From positions 3,224,001-3,288,000 of the forward strand of contig NZ_CP082269.1 in the NCBI RefSeq assembly GCF_019880405.1: DNA of 64,000 bases. Reading direction: 5' to 3'. Origin of the DNA: Enterobacter sp. C2 (GTDB lineage Bacteria > Pseudomonadota > Gammaproteobacteria > Enterobacterales > Enterobacteriaceae). Shown here piece after piece: positions 8,558-16,008 of the stretch. The notes under the pieces are model-generated. The model saw only the letters and a list, made by a program, of their open reading frames with translations. It was not told the origin of the DNA and ran no database searches. The position numbers were made by a program, and so were the translations under genes. Positions within the stretch are counted from its first letter, which is position 1. Each line of letters opens with the position of its first letter.

Positions 8558-9193
8558 TTAACGGGCCAGTATACTTAAAGAGTTCAATAACTGAGTATCT
8601 AATGTTTCTCTTACTGGTGTAGGGAGCCCATTTGCAACTCTATAATTTTTTATAGCAGTCCGTGTCGCTGGCCCCATACTTCCGTCAATATTGCCGTTAT
8701 AAAAACCTTTATCCAGTAACGCGAACTGAACTCGCATGATTAAACGTTTACGCTTTTCAGTATCAGAAGCCAGCCCACTACTTGCACGGGTAGTTCCATT
8801 CGTTCCAGCAGGGTTTGTGGCCGTAGAGGTATCCATGTCATTAGAGCGAAGCGAACGAACAGATGAAGAAGACGATGACGAATTTGTCCCTGAACTGGAT
8901 GAACCTGATGAGCTTGGTGAACTATATGTTTTAGGATAATAAGGTGTGCTTCCACCATAGTACCCACCACCAGACGAAGATCTATGAGAACTATGGCTTC
9001 GATGGGAGCTATGACTACGGTGTCCTGCAATGTAGAAAGGAACTTCCGTGTTAAGTGGAGCTATAACTAAATCATGCTCATTAAGAGTCATACCGGGCAA
9101 ATCATTTGCACCAGTGGAGGAATCACTTGCCCATACAGAATTATTGAGTGCTAAAAATCCCGGAAGCAGAGCAGCGAAGTTAAATTTTTTCAT
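8558..9193 (-). CDS. hxsA: His-Xaa-Ser repeat protein HxsA, candidate modified secreted substrate
   Basis: A 211-residue protein starting MKKFNFAALLPGFLALNNSVWA, a signal peptide with probable cleavage near Ala22. Residues 58-72 are five perfect tandem His-x-Ser triplets (HRS HSS HRS HSS HRS). A Gly/Tyr/Ser-rich linker with long serine runs follows (residues 73-115), and a C-terminal peptidoglycan-binding-like domain (about 153-208, VQFALLDKGFYNGNIDGSMG). This matches the HxsA family of the His-Xaa-Ser radical SAM system. The start at 9193 overlaps the hxsC stop (ATGA). The likely product is an exported cell-wall-associated protein whose repeats are modified by HxsB and HxsC; the modification itself is unknown to me. 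Confidence 0.85.
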   Translation of the reverse strand: MKKFNFAALLPGFLALNNSVWASDSSTGANDLPGMTLNEHDLVIAPLNTEVPFYIAGHRSHSSHRSHSSHRSSSGGGYYGGSTPYYPKTYSSPSSSGSSSSGTNSSSSSSSVRSLRSNDMDTSTATNPAGTNGTTRASSGLASDTEKRKRLIMRVQFALLDKGFYNGNIDGSMGPATRTAIKNYRVANGLPTPVRETLDTQLLNSLSILAR

Positions 9194-10302
9194 AAAATTG
9201 GTCTCGGTGGTTGATGAAAACGGCCTTTTGAAGAATTGAAATAACCAGCACAGGAAGACTTCTGAGTACATTCATCACATTCTTTGGGATAGTAATTTTT
9301 CCAGTCAGAAATTGACTGAGCAGCAAATCTCCAAGCTCTTTCAGGAAGATGGCACAATGGGTAATTGAAGATTGTAAGGGGGATACTTGACCTTTGTGCT
9401 GTTCCTATGGCAGAGAGAATTTTCTCACTATAGCTATTATGCTCAATGAAGATTGATGACCAGTTTTTACGTGCCCAGCCAATAGATTCTAACCCCATAA
9501 GAGAAAACTGGTTGATATTGGAGAACACGCGACCAGCGAACTCTATGATTTTGTCCAGTTCCATATAGTTAGCCAGTGTAGGAATGATTCTTAACTCAAT
9601 GTTGATTCCTGAGTTACCGGCATTGATAAGCCCCCTAACTGTCTCATCAAATGCCCCCTCGCTTCCAACCAGATAGTCATGAACTGACGACCTTGAAGAA
9701 TAAAGCGGAATACCGAAAGTTATTTTGAGCTTTTCGCTTCGCTCTTTCATCTGTTGAGTAAAACTGACATCTGCAAACTTTCGTCCATTGGTCAAAACAT
9801 GCAAAGCTGTCTCAGGTGAGTTTTCGATTATAAAGTCCAGAAATTGCAGAAAATCTTCGCCATACAGTAGAGGTTCTCCCCCACTCACTCCTACTACACC
9901 ATTCAGTGAGAAAGAGGCGATGGCAAGTGCTGACTGGTTAAGAAGCCAGTCATCGTTTCCTGTCTTAGGAGGCTGAGAACAAAAAAGACAACTGTTGTTG
10001 CACCTTTCAGTTACCAGAACAGTGTTATGGTTTGCTCTCCGTGACAAAATCACCCTAATCATGTTGCCATTGTTAACAATCCCTATATCACCATCTTCTA
10101 TGGAATTGAAAAGATCAGTGCTCACAACGAAGTCTGCAAAATATGCAGGAAGTCTGGAATCAAGTTGAGTTTCACTGACCAGTAAATTTGGCAGATAGAA
10201 TTGAGGATTTTCAGGCTTAAATTTGCACAGGCGATAGAAACCTTGCTGAACTGGCAGATCTGCCGTAAACCTGAAAATGTCGTTTCTCAGCACCTCAGAC
10301 AT
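9190..10302 (-). CDS. hxsC: His-Xaa-Ser system radical SAM maturase HxsC
   Basis: A 370-residue radical SAM protein. The [4Fe-4S]-SAM motif C-x3-C-x2-C is CNNSCLFC (Cys101, 105 and 108), followed by VGVSGGEPLLYG, the GGEP SAM-binding motif. A short C-terminal cysteine cluster (CDECTQKSSC) could hold an auxiliary cluster. The ATG at 10302 was chosen because AAAGGGTGG precedes it and the overlap with hxsB is then only 8 bases; an upstream ATG at 10353 would overlap by 59. It sits between hxsB and hxsA in the operon and probably acts in the cytoplasm on HxsA before export. Confidence 0.85.
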   Translation of the reverse strand: MSEVLRNDIFRFTADLPVQQGFYRLCKFKPENPQFYLPNLLVSETQLDSRLPAYFADFVVSTDLFNSIEDGDIGIVNNGNMIRVILSRRANHNTVLVTERCNNSCLFCSQPPKTGNDDWLLNQSALAIASFSLNGVVGVSGGEPLLYGEDFLQFLDFIIENSPETALHVLTNGRKFADVSFTQQMKERSEKLKITFGIPLYSSRSSVHDYLVGSEGAFDETVRGLINAGNSGINIELRIIPTLANYMELDKIIEFAGRVFSNINQFSLMGLESIGWARKNWSSIFIEHNSYSEKILSAIGTAQRSSIPLTIFNYPLCHLPERAWRFAAQSISDWKNYYPKECDECTQKSSCAGYFNSSKGRFHQPPRPIL

Positions 10303-11683
10303 AAGTCCACCCTTTAAGCATCTTTGCCATCGGCCCATCCTGAGAGACTTCATTCAGAAGGAAGCGGAACATGCCTTTGTGATACTGGCAGAAAGTAGAA
10401 CGACTCTTGTCACCAACAGGTTCGCCATGAGCACTAATGTTCTGGCAAGGATCTGCTCCACAGAAAGGCTGGTATGCACAGGTGTCACAACCTGGCATGG
10501 CGAAGTTAAATGAAGATGAGAGAGCGGAACGGTAGTATTCGTTGCTACTGAATGAGAGTGAGGTAAACTCTCCTGCACTGAAATCTGCTTCCGGGTTTAC
10601 TTTCTGAAGCATACGACTTTCATCACTACCGTAGACTTTACCGTCATAATTGAACAGGATGCAGTTCAGCACGACTCCGCTTGGCGATTTTAGATCAGCA
10701 TAACCACTGAAGCCTGGATTGAAAATTCGGTTGAGATGAATAGCAGCCGAGTGCTCAATGACAGGTCTTCCCTTTTCATTCTGAATCAACACTTCCTGCA
10801 TTAACTCTTTATAAAAAGCAAAATACTCTGACATTGAAAAAGTGAAGCTCTGCTTCTGAGCAAACCCATAAGGGCTAACAGGCCTGATAAACATGTCTGT
10901 AAGACCCAGAGACAGATGAGCATCTACTATGGAAGCTGGCTCCTTTGTCAGTTCCTTAGTAACAGTGGTGACAGTTGCAACCCGATTTGCTCCAAGTTCT
11001 TCTGTGATTTTCCGAATACCCGTTACTGCTTTGTTGTGAGCCTGAAAGTCAGTAAGAATGCGATTCTTGTTATGGACGGCTTCATTCCCATCAAGAGAGA
11101 CAGAGAAGGTGATATTCCGCTCTTTAACCCATGAGAGGATACTTTCATCGAGTAATGACAGACTTGTAGCAATCACCATTTCGAAAGCATCACTACCCAA
11201 TGAAATCTCGCATTCCTCATAAATTGCCTGGACGAGATCGAACCTGAGAAGCGGCTCACCGCCCTGTACCTCAATCTTGTAGGGAGGGGTGCCCAGTTTC
11301 TTTACGGTACTGACAATTTGCGGTATCAGTTCAGGGTTGAGATCATAACCATCAGCGGTGACCGATGCCCTACTGACTTGGCAATATTTGCAAGTATGAT
11401 CGCAACGAAGAGTAGGTACAATCATGAAGATTGGCCTGACCGCCAGTTCATTCATGAGTCGTTTGGCAAAAGCCGAACTTAGTGCATAAGGGTTAACGGA
11501 GGAAGATTCATCACCGCAAACGAAAAGTTTGCTTTCAAGCGATGAGGACTGCTCTATGCTGATATGACCGTTTACCAGATCGAGAAATTCTTGCTCACCT
11601 AAAAAATGATGAAAGCCAGCGAGGTTGCTGATGAATACCCGACCGTCAGCCATCCTGTCAAAGTTGAAAGGCATCAGTCTCAT
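10295..11683 (-). CDS. hxsB: His-Xaa-Ser system radical SAM maturase HxsB
   Basis: A 462-residue radical SAM/SPASM-type enzyme. The N-terminal 80 residues form a domain before the core. The cluster motif CDHTCKYC gives Cys94, 98 and 101, and the SAM motif is in IEVQGGEPLLRF. The C-terminus carries a SPASM-like cysteine set (GCDTCAYQPFCGADPC, then FCQYHKG), which usually binds auxiliary Fe-S clusters in peptide-modifying enzymes. It overlaps hxsD by one base (TAATG). Two distinct radical SAM enzymes acting on one substrate is the signature of the Hxs system. Confidence 0.85.
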   Translation of the reverse strand: MRLMPFNFDRMADGRVFISNLAGFHHFLGEQEFLDLVNGHISIEQSSSLESKLFVCGDESSSVNPYALSSAFAKRLMNELAVRPIFMIVPTLRCDHTCKYCQVSRASVTADGYDLNPELIPQIVSTVKKLGTPPYKIEVQGGEPLLRFDLVQAIYEECEISLGSDAFEMVIATSLSLLDESILSWVKERNITFSVSLDGNEAVHNKNRILTDFQAHNKAVTGIRKITEELGANRVATVTTVTKELTKEPASIVDAHLSLGLTDMFIRPVSPYGFAQKQSFTFSMSEYFAFYKELMQEVLIQNEKGRPVIEHSAAIHLNRIFNPGFSGYADLKSPSGVVLNCILFNYDGKVYGSDESRMLQKVNPEADFSAGEFTSLSFSSNEYYRSALSSSFNFAMPGCDTCAYQPFCGADPCQNISAHGEPVGDKSRSTFCQYHKGMFRFLLNEVSQDGPMAKMLKGWTYV

Positions 11684-11955
11684 TATGCAAGCCTGTCATC
11701 TATGCTTCGGAGAACCTTGCTGATAATGGCATCACGCAATTGACCGGTTTGATGATGAAGTTTCTCACGGAGGCTAAAATCGTTTAACAGCCTTCCGAAT
11801 TCAAACTCACATTCAGGACTAGTTATCTCGAAGAAGATAAGCCAAGAGGATGAGTTCTCTTCAAGTTTCCACGAACTGATAGGTGTCATCCAGTAAAGGC
11901 TATTCCGGATAACCCACTCAGAATAATGCTCTTTTAGTAAAACTTTTTCCCGCAT
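11683..11955 (-). CDS. hxsD: His-Xaa-Ser system protein HxsD
   Basis: A small protein of about 90 residues, first in the hxs operon. It contains NSLYWMTPISSWKLEENSSSWLIFFE, followed by a helical C-terminus (LREKLHHQTGQLRDAIISKVL). Size, position and partners fit HxsD. Its role is not known to me; by analogy with other radical SAM peptide systems it could recognise the substrate. The ATG at 11955 has AAGGT at good spacing; ATGs at 11961 and 11988 are alternatives. Confidence 0.75.
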   Translation of the reverse strand: MREKVLLKEHYSEWVIRNSLYWMTPISSWKLEENSSSWLIFFEITSPECEFEFGRLLNDFSLREKLHHQTGQLRDAIISKVLRSIDDRLA

Positions 11956-12286
11956 CGGCATTACCTTACAAAACCAATAATAACGCAAAGAAATTTATTG
12001 TCTTTAAAGGATTTTCTTATAGACATCATAATACGGCAATTTAACGAAAATGTTACTGAGTATGTCAAGGTTATAAGAGCGAACCCTACAAAAAATTGAT
12101 TCAAGTCACATCCTTAAAATGCATTAGTACTGATGCTGGAGAATTACAGGGAGCAGGAAATTGTATGCATGGTTTTTATCAGAAAAAAATGGCAGAGATT
12201 TACAATTTTTACACCGACTCGCGGGTGGCCAGTCAGGCCTAACAACGCGCATAAATTAAATTTTGTGCTGAGTTATATTTTTCCTA
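11956..12286. other. Upstream region of the hxs operon, no gene seen
   Basis: A stretch of about 330 A+T-rich bases between hxsD and the next remnant. It must contain the leftward hxs promoter, but I see no -35/-10 pair with convincing spacing. A 61-codon rightward frame at 12133 has no ribosome binding site or recognisable content and I do not call it. Confidence 0.4.
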
Positions 12287-12649
12287 TTAATCAACGTGCG
12301 AGGCCTCGTCAGGCCTGAATCCGATGGTGGTTAAAATGTCATTATCCTGCGCGGCATAATTAATTTCATTTCCTGCGGCCAGCCAGACGGAAAGACCTTC
12401 ACGCAGATATGCCACCGAACGGTCGAGCGCACGGCTTTTTAACATCGCGGGCTGGTTCTTAATCCCCATCAGTTCTGGTGCCAGTATGGCGGCCAGTTCC
12501 GTGCCGTTCTGCTGCATAAAATCATGCAGTCGGTTACGGATACTGAGGCGTTGCACCTCCTCATGCGAACGGATATATCGCCCGGCAGCCACATTACTTT
12601 CCCGCTTCGTGAACTTAATAAATTGGCGCAGATCGTAATAAAAACATAA
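12287..12649 (-). pseudogene. C-terminal remnant of an island protein (unknown family)
   Basis: An open leftward frame of about 120 codons that begins directly after a stop (TAA at 12650-12652) and whose only early start is a GTG at 12592. The reading includes FYYDLRQFIKFTKRESNVAA and then RSHEEVQRLSIRNRLHDF, a regular helical protein that looks like the tail of a longer one. It may belong to a HEPN-type island protein (STY4199-like), but that is a weak memory-based guess. It most likely lost its 5' part when the island was rearranged. Confidence 0.4.
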
Positions 12650-12785
12650 TTATCATTTATTAATTTCAATAATTAATAAATCACAAAAATGTATTATTCG
12701 GATTTTACCCTCAACTATTTTGTTCAATCATAAATCAAATGGTGATACCCTTTTTTGGTGTTAATTGACAACATTTGGAAATAAA

Positions 12786-13311
12786 ATGATTGATTGCTTA
12801 CTCGACTTTGACCAAATTTCAGCCGATAGGAAAAAAGTGTACTTACAATGCCCTGGCATTGGTAAATTTGAAGTTTTCAGCGGTGATATGCCATTCACCA
12901 ATCGCCCCTGAATGCTCTTTTATCGACCATTCAGCGATACCTAACGGGAAGTACTGGGTAGTAGATCGCCCAAGAGGGCCTTGAAAATCACGGGCTTTTA
13001 CTTGGGCAGAAGATTTTGCAACCGGAAACGAACATAGCACATGGTTTGCTTTGTATCGGGCCGATGGCAGCATTGATGATCAAACCTTTATCAGCGGTGT
13101 AAGACGCTCACATTTTAGGATCCATCCTTTACGGCCTGACGGTTCTGGTACATCATGGGGTTGTATCACATTCTTTCGTAGCTCGGAGTTTATTTTTTTT
13201 CGGAACTCTTTACTTAGAGTACAGAAGTTTAGGATTAATAACACTAACCTGCTGTCATATGGGTCAGTAACGGTGAAAGGTTCGGTTGAGGGGCCATGTT
13301 ATGTTAGGTAA
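12786..13311 (+). pseudogene. Tlde1-like L,D-transpeptidase toxin (DUF2778), broken twice
   Basis: Read with two corrections, this is one protein. It begins MIDCLLDFDQISADRKK in one frame up to FTNRP, where a four-C run at about 12906-12909 carries one base too many. The +1 frame continues ECSFIDHSAIPNGKYWVVDRPRGP to an in-frame TGA at 12982-12984, where Trp is expected. It then resumes at KSRAFTWAEDF through FALYRADGSIDD and the catalytic-looking block FRIHPLRPDGSG-TSWGCIT. His plus SxGC is the signature of L,D-transpeptidase-fold DUF2778/Tlde1 type VI secretion effectors, which attack peptidoglycan precursors. Both lesions argue that it is dead. Confidence 0.7.
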
Positions 13312-13564
13312 TAAAATTATTTATCCTCTTCTTTTTATTACCCTCACTGCCTGCTTAATAAAAAGCAGAGTCTTATTAACTGTGTCCGATAGTGTTATTA
13401 ATTTTATTGACCGAGCCTGCCGAGCATCATCCATTCAATGCACGGGTAGCGATCATGATTTAGCTTTACTGATAACGCTGCTGATCGTCAACGGGATTGT
13501 TGCTCTGATAGTTATAGCTACAATTAATAAAATCATTCGTGCCATGCGAAGGCATTTTACTTAA
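13301..13564 (+). CDS. Small membrane protein, candidate immunity partner
   Basis: An 87-residue protein starting MLGNKIIYPLLFITLTACLI. The hydrophobic N-terminus (residues 6-20) could be a signal anchor. A short loop with two cysteines follows (CRASSIQC), then a second membrane segment (residues 57-80) and a basic tail. The start at 13301 has GAGGGG seven bases upstream and overlaps the end of the broken toxin gene. Toxin-then-immunity order with overlap is usual for type VI effectors, so an envelope immunity role is a reasonable inference. I do not recognise the family itself. Confidence 0.5.
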   Translation: MLGNKIIYPLLFITLTACLIKSRVLLTVSDSVINFIDRACRASSIQCTGSDHDLALLITLLIVNGIVALIVIATINKIIRAMRRHFT

Positions 13565-13644
13565 AAAGGCTATAACTTATATTAGCAGCTTGCGTTCATC
13601 GACAATAAGATAAATCTTGAGCAAAAAGTACAGAGGAGAAACTG

Positions 13645-14031
13645 ATGCGCTTTAACGAGGCAGAGTTAGCTATCCGCATCCCAGTATGGCACGCGTTATC
13701 CGAGCTTTTTACCGGGCGCGACCTCCAGGACTATGACTACAGATGGATAGCGCAGGTACTCAAGCATTCCGGGCTAAATCGGGAAGAGATCTTCGCTATC
13801 CTGGATCAAGAAGTTGCACCTGCGCTACAGGCTAACCTCCTTTACAATCCCACGCCGATAATGGAAGGTTGGTCAAAAGAGGATGTTGAACAGCTTGTTA
13901 CTGAGTACGTAAATAAGAAGCCAACTATGATTGAGCGCTTCATTCCTGCAAGTTTGCTGCTGAAACAGCGGCGGAAATACATCCTTAACGAGGTAAACAG
14001 GCTCTTTGCTGAGGTGGATAAATACCCTTAA
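13645..14031 (+). CDS. Small island protein, probable DUF7079 family, intact copy
   Basis: A 128-residue soluble protein starting MRFNEAELAIRIPVWHALSELF with GAGGAG upstream. Conserved-looking features are WIAQVLKHSGLNREEIFAIL, DQEVAPALQANLLYNPTP, and a C-terminal basic helix LLLKQRRKYILNEV. I believe it belongs to DUF7079, a family seen near polymorphic toxin loci in enterobacteria, though I cannot confirm this. A second, 5'-degraded copy lies at 15531-15914, so the pair brackets the 14315-15507 module. Immunity or an adaptor function is possible. Confidence 0.6.
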   Translation: MRFNEAELAIRIPVWHALSELFTGRDLQDYDYRWIAQVLKHSGLNREEIFAILDQEVAPALQANLLYNPTPIMEGWSKEDVEQLVTEYVNKKPTMIERFIPASLLLKQRRKYILNEVNRLFAEVDKYP

Positions 14032-14073
14032 AAAGTCTTAAGCGTGATGCTAATAATGACATAGTCACCTATA

Positions 14074-14124
14074 GAAAGCCTGCACAGCGTAAGCCTGATG
14101 GACTTTCTGTCCCTGTCGTTGTCC
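14074..14124 (+). repeat. Diverged second copy of the ssrA terminator flank
   Basis: The stretch GAAAGCCTGCACAGCG, then TAAGCCTGATGGACTTTCTG and CCCTGTCGTTGTC, repeats the sequence at 5414-5465 next to ssrA. About 32 of 39 bases agree over 14087-14124, with one gap. It keeps the imperfect hairpin but has lost the T-run. This is best explained as an old island boundary or a relic of the original ssrA flank. Confidence 0.6.
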
Positions 14125-14314
14125 GAAAGCAGCTGCTTCAATCAGGCCTGGAACAAACATTGCGAAGGATAAATTGTTTACCCTACAATGTTCAATAACC
14201 ATATAACCCATTAAAAATTAATAATTTTAAAGATATGAGAAAGACTTTTTACTGATAATGTGCTAGATATTTTTACAACGCTTTTTTAAGCACAGTTACA
14301 GGAATGACAAAAGC

Positions 14315-15037
14315 ATGGATACGACCTTACTCAGCGCTTTAGATACCCGTGGTCGCGATAAGTTTGAACAAGCCATTAATGCCCTGCAAGGTGATGTTGC
14401 AGCAGCAGCGGCAAGATTATCAGTAGATCCCCGCTTACGACTTGAGTACTCAAAACGCATAAAAGAGATGGCCTCCGATCTACGAGCAAAGGCTAATGCC
14501 GGTGTAATCTCATGGGAAAAAGCGGCACAAGAGGCCCAAATAACCCGCAATTTGATAATGGATATGGTGAGAGCGCGAAGCACTCCACTCGGAAAGGCAA
14601 TGGCTGAGCGGTTAAAGTCCGAGGGTAAGACGCTTAATGAATTGGTTGCTAAAAAAGCGAAATCCTTGTTTGGGCCACAAGCGAACTTTAACAGCCTTTC
14701 TGAAGTACAAAAAAATCAAATATATGCAAGCATTGTTGAATCTGCTGGCAAGTCTAATCCGCAGGTTAATATGAAAATGATTCAACTCTCGCGTATTGGA
14801 AGGGGGCTTGTTGTTCTTTCGATTGCAATTTCCATTTACGAAATTTATACCGCCGACGATAAGGTTTCTGAAACGGGCAGGCAGATAGCTATTACTGGTG
14901 CAGGTATTGCCGGAGCTGCCGCGAGTAGCGCAATGGCTGGATTAATATGTGGGCCTGGCGCACCTGTGTGCGTACTTATTGGTGGATTCGTCGGCGGTGC
15001 TCTCGCCGCGTGGGAAATGGGTCGTTTGTGGGATTAA
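14315..15037 (+). CDS. Predicted membrane-active toxin with glycine-zipper hairpin
   Basis: A 240-residue protein. Residues 1-150 are hydrophilic and helical. Then come a hydrophobic segment (GRGLVVLSIAISIYEIYTA, about 158-176) and a long small-residue hairpin (about 188-233: ITGAGIAGAAASSAMAGLI-CGPG-VCVLIGGFVGGALAA) rich in GxxxG/AxxxA spacing. This architecture resembles pore-forming or membrane-disrupting effectors. A separate gene starts three bases after its stop, in the usual immunity position. I do not recognise the exact family. There is no signal peptide, so delivery by a secretion system encoded elsewhere is assumed. Confidence 0.5.
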   Translation: MDTTLLSALDTRGRDKFEQAINALQGDVAAAAARLSVDPRLRLEYSKRIKEMASDLRAKANAGVISWEKAAQEAQITRNLIMDMVRARSTPLGKAMAERLKSEGKTLNELVAKKAKSLFGPQANFNSLSEVQKNQIYASIVESAGKSNPQVNMKMIQLSRIGRGLVVLSIAISIYEIYTADDKVSETGRQIAITGAGIAGAAASSAMAGLICGPGAPVCVLIGGFVGGALAAWEMGRLWD

Positions 15038-15039
15038 TT

Positions 15040-15507
15040 ATGCATCAGGTTAATTCAATATCTCTTATGAAAGTTCGCGAAGCTACCGATTTATCCCAGG
15101 CTCAGTCTGGTATTGTACTGAACGGTGTTAACACGGGGATAATTGTACCGGGTCAGATTTTGGAAGCAGCGGTTAAGGTTAGCGAACAACGTTACATCCT
15201 TTTTCTTACGGATGACGTAATTTTCGAGGAATTTCTGACTGTTGCCCTCATCGATCTTCAAGACGGTGTAAAAGAGATTATCCGTCTGGGCAATGAGTAC
15301 TCCACGGGTGGTTTTGAGGACTTATCTTTTACAGCGAATAGCATCAATTTCAGATTTATTGATGATTCTCTCTGGACAATTAAAACCGCCGATTCACCTC
15401 ACTTTAGGCTTCCTTTTGGGTCAGATCCCAAGGGAGTAAAACGAGAGGCTGGGCTGAAAAAATACATGACAATTTCGGCCACTCCCTCCCCTGGAAAAGC
15501 GCGCTGA
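15040..15507 (+). CDS. Candidate immunity protein for the upstream toxin
   Basis: A 155-residue, mostly beta-rich soluble protein starting MHQVNSISLMKVREAT. The ATG at 15040 lies three bases after the upstream stop, so the two genes are almost certainly translated together; a longer frame opening at 14947 would run through the previous gene and is not used. Alternating segments such as RYILFLTDDVIFEEFLTVALI suggest a small beta-fold. No known family is recognised. Immunity is inferred only from gene order. Confidence 0.5.
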   Translation: MHQVNSISLMKVREATDLSQAQSGIVLNGVNTGIIVPGQILEAAVKVSEQRYILFLTDDVIFEEFLTVALIDLQDGVKEIIRLGNEYSTGGFEDLSFTANSINFRFIDDSLWTIKTADSPHFRLPFGSDPKGVKREAGLKKYMTISATPSPGKAR

Positions 15508-15530
15508 TGCCGCTGTCAAAACGGATATGA

Positions 15531-15914
15531 AACTTTACTAGAACTGTACTGGCGAACCGCATTCCTGACTGGCACACATTATCCGAGCTTTTTGCCGGTC
15601 ACGAACTCCAGGGCTATGGCTACCGATGGATGGCACAAAGGTTAAAGGAGCTCAGGTTAAGCCAAAAAGAGATCCTCACGATTCTGGATGAGGAAGTTGC
15701 CCCTGCCCTACAGGCAAATCTTCTTCACAACCCAACGCCAGTGATGAACGGTTGGTCAGAGGAGGACACTAAACGGCTTGTGACAGAATATGTAGTCAAA
15801 AAGCCAACAATTCTCGAACGCATTGTTCCAGCCCGCTTACTGCTAAAGCAGCGATGCAAATACATTAGTGACGAACTTAGCAGACTCTCCGCTGAGCTGG
15901 ATAAGTGCTCCTGA
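15531..15914 (+). pseudogene. Degenerate second copy of the probable DUF7079 gene
   Basis: The frame reads IPDWHTLSELFAGHELQ, then GYGYRWMAQRLKELRLSQKE and on to DEEVAPALQANLLHNPTP, colinear with the intact protein at 13645-14031 (IPVWHALSELFTGRDLQ). The start is damaged: the likely ATG at 15527 leads into a TAG in another frame, and the main frame has no ATG before 15630. The copy is therefore probably untranslated or N-terminally truncated. The two copies form a direct repeat around the toxin-immunity module. Confidence 0.6.
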
Positions 15915-16008
15915 TAAGGTCATAAGCGAAGTGATTGGGATAAGCTTTGGTGTAACGTTTAAAATTAAAAACATCAAAAAATAATCAATGCAGTTATTGT
16001 AATCATCA

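Noticed and set aside
12133-12318. Rightward 61-codon ORF near the hxs promoter region
   Set aside because: No ribosome binding site, no recognisable sequence, and it overlaps the end of the leftward remnant.
14947-15039. Extended N-terminus for the candidate immunity protein
   Set aside because: The extension would overlap the upstream toxin gene by 91 bases in another frame; the ATG at 15040 directly after the toxin stop is the sensible start.
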